Positions 5,360 through 7,971 of a stretch of DNA of 7,971 nucleotides are shown one piece after another (positions within the stretch are counted from its first letter, which is position 1; each line of letters starts with the position of its first letter). Below the pieces are notes generated by a model. It was not told where the DNA came from, did not search any database, and saw only the letters and a program-made list of their open reading frames with translations. The stretch is from an uncultured Clostridia bacterium (GTDB lineage: Bacteria; Bacillota; Clostridia; Lachnospirales; Anaerotignaceae): NCBI GenBank assembly GCA_947036475.1, contig CAMQRG010000089.1:1-7971 (forward strand). Direction: 5' to 3'. Made by a program: the position numbers and the translations under genes.

Positions 5360-6139
5360 ATGAAAAATTTGCTTATCATTGGGATATTTCTAATTGCAGT
5401 CGCGCAGCTTGCTACGCTTTGCTTTGGACGCAGAAAAAAGCTGCAATGCCTGAAACGCTTTCTGACAAGCTGCGCTGTGCTTGCCCTGCTGCTTTGGTTC
5501 CCTCCGGTTTTTCCAAACAAAGCCCATACTCCGGAACCTTCCCCCGCAAGGCAGACGATGGCAATGTCGGGGCGTGTAAAGCCTTCGGAGGACGAAGGGT
5601 TTCCGGAACGCGCAGGGTCAGACGGGCAGGTCGTTTATTACAACCAGACAGACCCCCGCTGGGCAGATAAAAATTATGGGCCTTCGGATTTGATACGCGA
5701 TACGGGCTGTGGGCCGACAGTGCTGGCGATGGCAGTCAGCAGCCTTACCAGCAGGAAAATGAACCCGGAGGAAATGTGCCAGTGGGCATATGAAAATGGG
5801 TATTGCAGCGTTGGCTCGGGCAGCTATCATGGGCTGATTGCCGAAGGGCTGGAGCATTTCGGGCTGGATATTACCGTTTCTAACAGCGGGGACGAGGTAA
5901 AACAGGCTTTGCTGGAAAAACGTCCGGTCATTGCGCTGATGGGCGAAGGTCATTTTACAGGCGGCGGGCATTTCATACTGCTCTGCGATATGGACAGGGA
6001 TGGGCAGGTTTCTGTTGCCGATTCCAATAGTGTGGAACGCACCCGGCAGAAATGGGATTTTGATTTGATACAGAGCGAGGCAAAAACGAGTCCGGTCAGC
6101 GGAGGAGCATTTTGGATTATTGAAACGAAAAACACATAA
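5360..6139 (+). CDS. Membrane-anchored C39-like cysteine peptidase domain protein
   Basis: From ATG 5360 the product has 259 residues. Two hydrophobic segments (about 3-22 and 34-51) flank a basic loop (GRRKK...KR). By the positive-inside rule both termini face outward and the catalytic domain is extracytoplasmic. A Pro/Ser-rich linker (about 52-88) leads to a Peptidase_C39_2-like domain (about 90-259). That domain has YYNQTDPRWADKNYG (93-107), the nucleophile Cys117 in DTGCGPT, His204 in GGGHFILL and Asp221 in DSNS, so the catalytic triad appears intact. Substrate is unknown. Double-glycine leader processing is unlikely because no ABC transporter domain is attached, and a wall or surface protein target is possible. 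GGGAG (5347-5351) lies 8 nt before the ATG. A GTG at 5351 overlaps that site and is disfavoured. The gene follows the sigma/anti-sigma terminator, so any link to that system would act through its own promoter. Confidence 0.85.
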   Translation: MKNLLIIGIFLIAVAQLATLCFGRRKKLQCLKRFLTSCAVLALLLWFPPVFPNKAHTPEPSPARQTMAMSGRVKPSEDEGFPERAGSDGQVVYYNQTDPRWADKNYGPSDLIRDTGCGPTVLAMAVSSLTSRKMNPEEMCQWAYENGYCSVGSGSYHGLIAEGLEHFGLDITVSNSGDEVKQALLEKRPVIALMGEGHFTGGGHFILLCDMDRDGQVSVADSNSVERTRQKWDFDLIQSEAKTSPVSGGAFWIIETKNT

Positions 6140-6155
6140 AGTGATAATATACAGG

Positions 6156-6207
6156 AAAGAGAGAGAAATTCAGCCGCGTAAAAGCGCGGCTGAATTTCTC
6201 TCTCTTT
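6156..6207 (+). terminator. Bidirectional terminator between convergent genes
   Basis: A perfect 23-bp stem (6156-6178 with 6185-6207) encloses a 6-nt loop, TAAAAG. Its outer part is AAAGAGAGAGAAATT on one side and AATTTCTCTCTCTTT on the other, so either strand's transcript forms the hairpin with a pyrimidine-rich 3' arm ending in TTT. It lies 16 nt after the peptidase stop codon and 61 nt beyond the lyase stop codon. It most likely serves both convergent genes, and the + direction continues into T-rich sequence (6208-6240). Confidence 0.85.
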
Positions 6208-6268
6208 ATATCATTTACTTATTTTCTTTTTTCCTTTCACAGAGCAGAATTTTTTTCGCTTCAAAAAA

Positions 6269-7231
6269 CTATTCTTCTATGCCGTAGGCTTCGGCAAGGG
6301 CGCAGATTTTTTTTGCCCAGTTGGAATGGGTCAGACATTCGTTCATTCTGCCGGATTCCAGACTGCCGGATACCAGAGAAGCCGCGCCGGAATCCCAGTT
6401 CAATATGGAACGCGCGTCATGATAATCCGCCTTTGAAACCTGATAAGCACGATTTACAACGGGAATCTGTTTCGGGTGTATGATGGTTTTGCCGACAAAA
6501 CCATTCAGCCTGTCCAGTTCCAGTTCGCGCCGCAGACCATCTTCCCAGCCCTCTGCAGCGTAATATTCCCAGACGGGGCCGGAAACGACATATTCCATAC
6601 CGAATACGGTTATAATGTCAGATAATATCTGGCTGACAGGCTGGATTTCCTGAATCGCCTGCGTTTTTTGCCGCCGCAGTCCGAAAGCGTGGCAGAGGTC
6701 ATTGCCGCCGACGCGAATATTGGGAATCAGCCCGGCAGCAGGGGCAATTTTATCTTTTATGCCGTAAAGCACATCACAGCGCGTCCGCAGGTCAATCAGT
6801 GAGGGGCTTTCCAGTACAGGCATAAGAAAAACAGGGGACGCTGCCGTCTGGTTCAGATTTACAATTTCTTCTATGTAACGACCCGCATTTTCAAGGGAGA
6901 ACTTCGGCGCGATAAAACCGGTAATCAGTCCGCGTGCTTTCCCTGCATTTTGGTATAAATGAACAATCTGCTCCGGCCTGCGTATGCGGATAAAAATTTT
7001 CGGCAGGTAAAAATGACTCGTCTGACGTGCTGCCTCTATTTTTTGCAGAGAGGAAAGCAGAACAGTTTCCGCCTGTGCGACAAAAGTATCTGCTATGGTG
7101 TCCTCCAAGCAAAGGGCGAGGGAAAACGGCGAGGGAATTTTCTGGCATATGACAGAATCGGCGATAGTTTCGTTATGGGCGGGACAATACAGCAACGCCC
7201 CGATGCTGTAACAAAGTGCAGTATCTTTCAT
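6269..7231 (-). CDS. HpcH/HpaI aldolase / citrate lyase β-like C-C bond lyase (ter-operon type)
   Basis: From ATG 7229-7231 the product has 320 residues and a CitE-like TIM barrel. Landmarks are GALLYCPA (11-18), CLEDTI (41-46), the arginine-rich IRIRRPEQI (81-89), GFIAPKF (105-111), MPVLES (137-142, E141), IRVGGNDL (172-179, D178), SGPVWEY (217-223), GFVGKTIIHPKQIPVVN (244-260) and RMNECLTHSNWAKK (295-308). E141 and D178 fit the Mg2+ ligands of the CitE group. SGPVWEY and MNE..HSNWAKK are marks I recall for the C-C bond lyase family (PF15617) that sits with TerD, ATP-grasp and phosphoribosyltransferase genes in tellurite-associated operons. None of those genes is seen here, and the substrate is unknown. 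Family members are, as I recall, somewhat longer. The frame extends to an ATG at 7267, but AAGGAGAA (7241-7248) favours 7231. Confidence 0.85.
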   Translation of the reverse strand: MKDTALCYSIGALLYCPAHNETIADSVICQKIPSPFSLALCLEDTIADTFVAQAETVLLSSLQKIEAARQTSHFYLPKIFIRIRRPEQIVHLYQNAGKARGLITGFIAPKFSLENAGRYIEEIVNLNQTAASPVFLMPVLESPSLIDLRTRCDVLYGIKDKIAPAAGLIPNIRVGGNDLCHAFGLRRQKTQAIQEIQPVSQILSDIITVFGMEYVVSGPVWEYYAAEGWEDGLRRELELDRLNGFVGKTIIHPKQIPVVNRAYQVSKADYHDARSILNWDSGAASLVSGSLESGRMNECLTHSNWAKKICALAEAYGIEE

Positions 7232-7275
7232 TTGTGCGGGTTCTCCTTCACGTATATTTTGAAACACTATTAAGC

Positions 7276-7304
7276 ATTATAGCATTATTTTCAGAAAATG
7301 CACA
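7276..7304 (-). promoter_or_regulatory. Extended -10 promoter of the lyase gene
   Basis: On the minus strand TATAAT (7281 down to 7276) is preceded by TGC, giving a consensus extended -10. At a 17-nt spacing the -35 (7304-7299) reads TGTGCA, a weak match. Transcription would start near 7269, about 38 nt before the preferred start codon. That position would leave the longer frame from 7267 almost without a leader, which further supports the 7231 start. Confidence 0.75.
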
Positions 7305-7400
7305 GGGATTTTCCATTTCATCGGCATTTATCCTGTTCCGTATGGAAAGACTTTTTACATTTTGCTCTTTTGTGACGCAAAACACTGTCAGAATTTGCAG

Positions 7401-7430
7401 GGTATATTTCCCGTCAGCAAGGGGAAATTA
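7401..7430 (+). promoter_or_regulatory. σF-like promoter candidate for the σG-type gene
   Basis: GTATA (7402-7406), a 14-nt spacer and GGGGAAATTA (7421-7430) fit the forespore σF pattern as I remember it (GYATA, about 14-16 nt, GGNNANANTR) at all defined -10 positions. The spacer is at the short end. σF drives sigG in known spore formers, so the location is apt. ATTTCCC (7406-7412) and GGGAAAT (7422-7428) form an inverted repeat over the same bases, so this could instead be an operator. The rest of 7305-7400 is AT-rich and shows no other element I can support. Confidence 0.45.
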
Positions 7431-7440
7431 CATGTATACC

Positions 7441-7465
7441 GTTGGCGGGAGAAAAGCCCGCCGGC
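7441..7465 (+). other. Leader hairpin before the σG-type gene
   Basis: Bases 7441-7449 pair with 7457-7465 (9 bp, two G·U pairs) around a 7-nt loop, AGAAAAG. It lies 14 nt before the Shine-Dalgarno AGGAG (7480-7484). A smaller CACT/AGTG pairing (7468-7471 with 7482-7485) could partly cover the Shine-Dalgarno. This could tune translation, but no known RNA family is recognised. Confidence 0.45.
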
Positions 7466-7491
7466 GACACTGCTTCGACAGGAGTGAGAGC

Positions 7492-7971
7492 ATGGCATAC
7501 TATGGCAAGGTAGAAATCAGCGGTATCAATACATCTTCCCTGCCCGTACTGACGGGCGCAGAGGCGCGGGAATTATTTATAAAATGCAGAGAAGGGGACA
7601 CAGAAGCCAGACAAAAGCTGATAGAGGGCAATCTGCGGCTGGTTTTGAGCATTATAAAGCGGTTTGAAAACCGGAATGAAAATATGGACGATTTATTCCA
7701 AATCGGCGTGGTGGGGCTGATTAAGGCCATTGATAATTTTGACATCAATATGCAGGTCATGCCTTCGACGTATTTCTGCCCGATGATTATTGGGGAAATA
7801 CGCCGCTATCTGCGGGACAACAACACGATACGCGTGAGCCGTTCCCTGCGGGATACGGCATATAAGGCACTGCAAATCAAAGAACGGCTGACGGCGGAGC
7901 GGGAAAAGGAGCCGACGGCGGAGGAAATTGCGAAGGAGATGGGGCTGACGCGGGAAAACGTGGTGATGGCG
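7492..7971 (+). CDS. sigG: RNA polymerase sporulation sigma factor, σG-like (N-terminal 160 residues; runs off the window)
   Basis: The visible part matches forespore σG along its length. It has KVEISGINTSSLPVL (6-20, the σG-specific N-terminus), NLRLVLSIIKRFENRNEN (47-64), DDLFQIGVVGLIKAIDNFD (66-84, region 2 core-binding), PMIIGEIRRYLRDNN (97-111), IRVSRSLRDTAYKAL (113-127) and the start of region 3, EPTAEEIAKEMGL. The full protein should be about 255-260 residues, with region 4 beyond the edge. σG switches on late forespore genes after engulfment, which indicates a spore former. AGGAG (7480-7484) is 7 nt before the ATG. Around residues 89-97 it reads VMPSTYFCP, where B. subtilis σG has VKFSTYAVP as I remember it. 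In many genomes sigG follows sigE and spoIIGA, but here the upstream neighbour is a divergent lyase. A σF/σG paralog therefore cannot be fully excluded. Confidence 0.85.
   Translation, partial: MAYYGKVEISGINTSSLPVLTGAEARELFIKCREGDTEARQKLIEGNLRLVLSIIKRFENRNENMDDLFQIGVVGLIKAIDNFDINMQVMPSTYFCPMIIGEIRRYLRDNNTIRVSRSLRDTAYKALQIKERLTAEREKEPTAEEIAKEMGLTRENVVMA

Noticed and set aside
5329..5670. 113-codon + strand frame overlapping the peptidase gene
   Set aside because: It lies in another frame of a gene with an intact catalytic domain and shows no family resemblance.
7232..7267. Twelve-residue N-terminal extension of the lyase to ATG 7267
   Set aside because: It would start about 2 nt from the predicted transcript start, and the Shine-Dalgarno lies inside it, 9 nt before ATG 7231.
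1..7971. CRISPR arrays, tRNA or rRNA genes, insertion sequences, phage genes
   Set aside because: No regularly spaced repeats, tRNA T-loop motifs, rRNA stretches, transposase or phage proteins were seen on either strand.

Overview
The window looks like a chromosomal segment of an endospore-forming, low-to-moderate GC member of the Firmicutes, probably class Clostridia. The evidence is strong AGGAGG-type ribosome binding sites, a σG-type sporulation sigma factor at the right edge, an ECF sigma/anti-sigma pair without a zinc-binding motif, and an ABC-F protein of the YbiT/YkpA type. No rRNA, tRNA, CRISPR array, transposase or phage gene is visible.

Region 1 (1-1664) is the end of a catabolic operon on the + strand. 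It holds the last residues of a dihydrolipoyl dehydrogenase, a β-hydroxyacid dehydrogenase of the 3-hydroxyisobutyrate / tartronate-semialdehyde reductase family (102-980), a structured gap with two hairpins, and a PPC-domain (DUF296) protein (1110-1571). A clear intrinsic terminator closes the unit (1625-1664).

Region 2 (1665-3694) is a single-gene unit. One good promoter (-10 at 1761) and a weaker one upstream feed a leader of about 190 nt packed with hairpins and mutually exclusive pairings. The leader precedes an ABC-F ATPase (1963-3588) whose second ATP site has an abnormal Walker A. The leader resembles attenuators that control ABC-F genes, and it also has features of a dispersed hairpin-rich repeat.

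Region 3 (3695-5227) is an ECF sigma factor (TTG start at 3881) overlapping by 11 nt a single-pass membrane protein that is the probable anti-sigma factor. The unit starts at a possible ECF-type promoter and ends at a strong terminator. The anti-sigma gene has an in-frame internal start with its own Shine-Dalgarno sequence, placed so that its product would begin with a signal-peptide-like sequence.

Region 4 (5228-6207) is a membrane-anchored, probably extracytoplasmic C39-like cysteine peptidase. It converges on the next gene at a perfect 23-bp stem that probably terminates both transcripts.

Region 5 (6208-7300, - strand) is a CitE/HpcH-type C-C bond lyase of the subfamily usually found in tellurite-resistance-associated (ter) operons, here with no ter gene beside it. 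It has its own extended -10 promoter.

Region 6 (7301-7971, + strand) is a divergent regulatory region with a σF-like promoter candidate and a leader hairpin, then the first 160 codons of a σG-like sigma factor cut by the window end. This copy has unusual substitutions in the conserved region 2 motif. The genes do not form one pathway. The likely functional links are the first operon, the ECF/anti-sigma pair (possibly with the adjacent peptidase), and the leader with its ABC-F gene. The strongest leads are the ABC-F leader and its abnormal ATP site, the dual start of the anti-sigma gene, the orphan ter-type lyase, and the altered σG motif. None proves a wholly new system.
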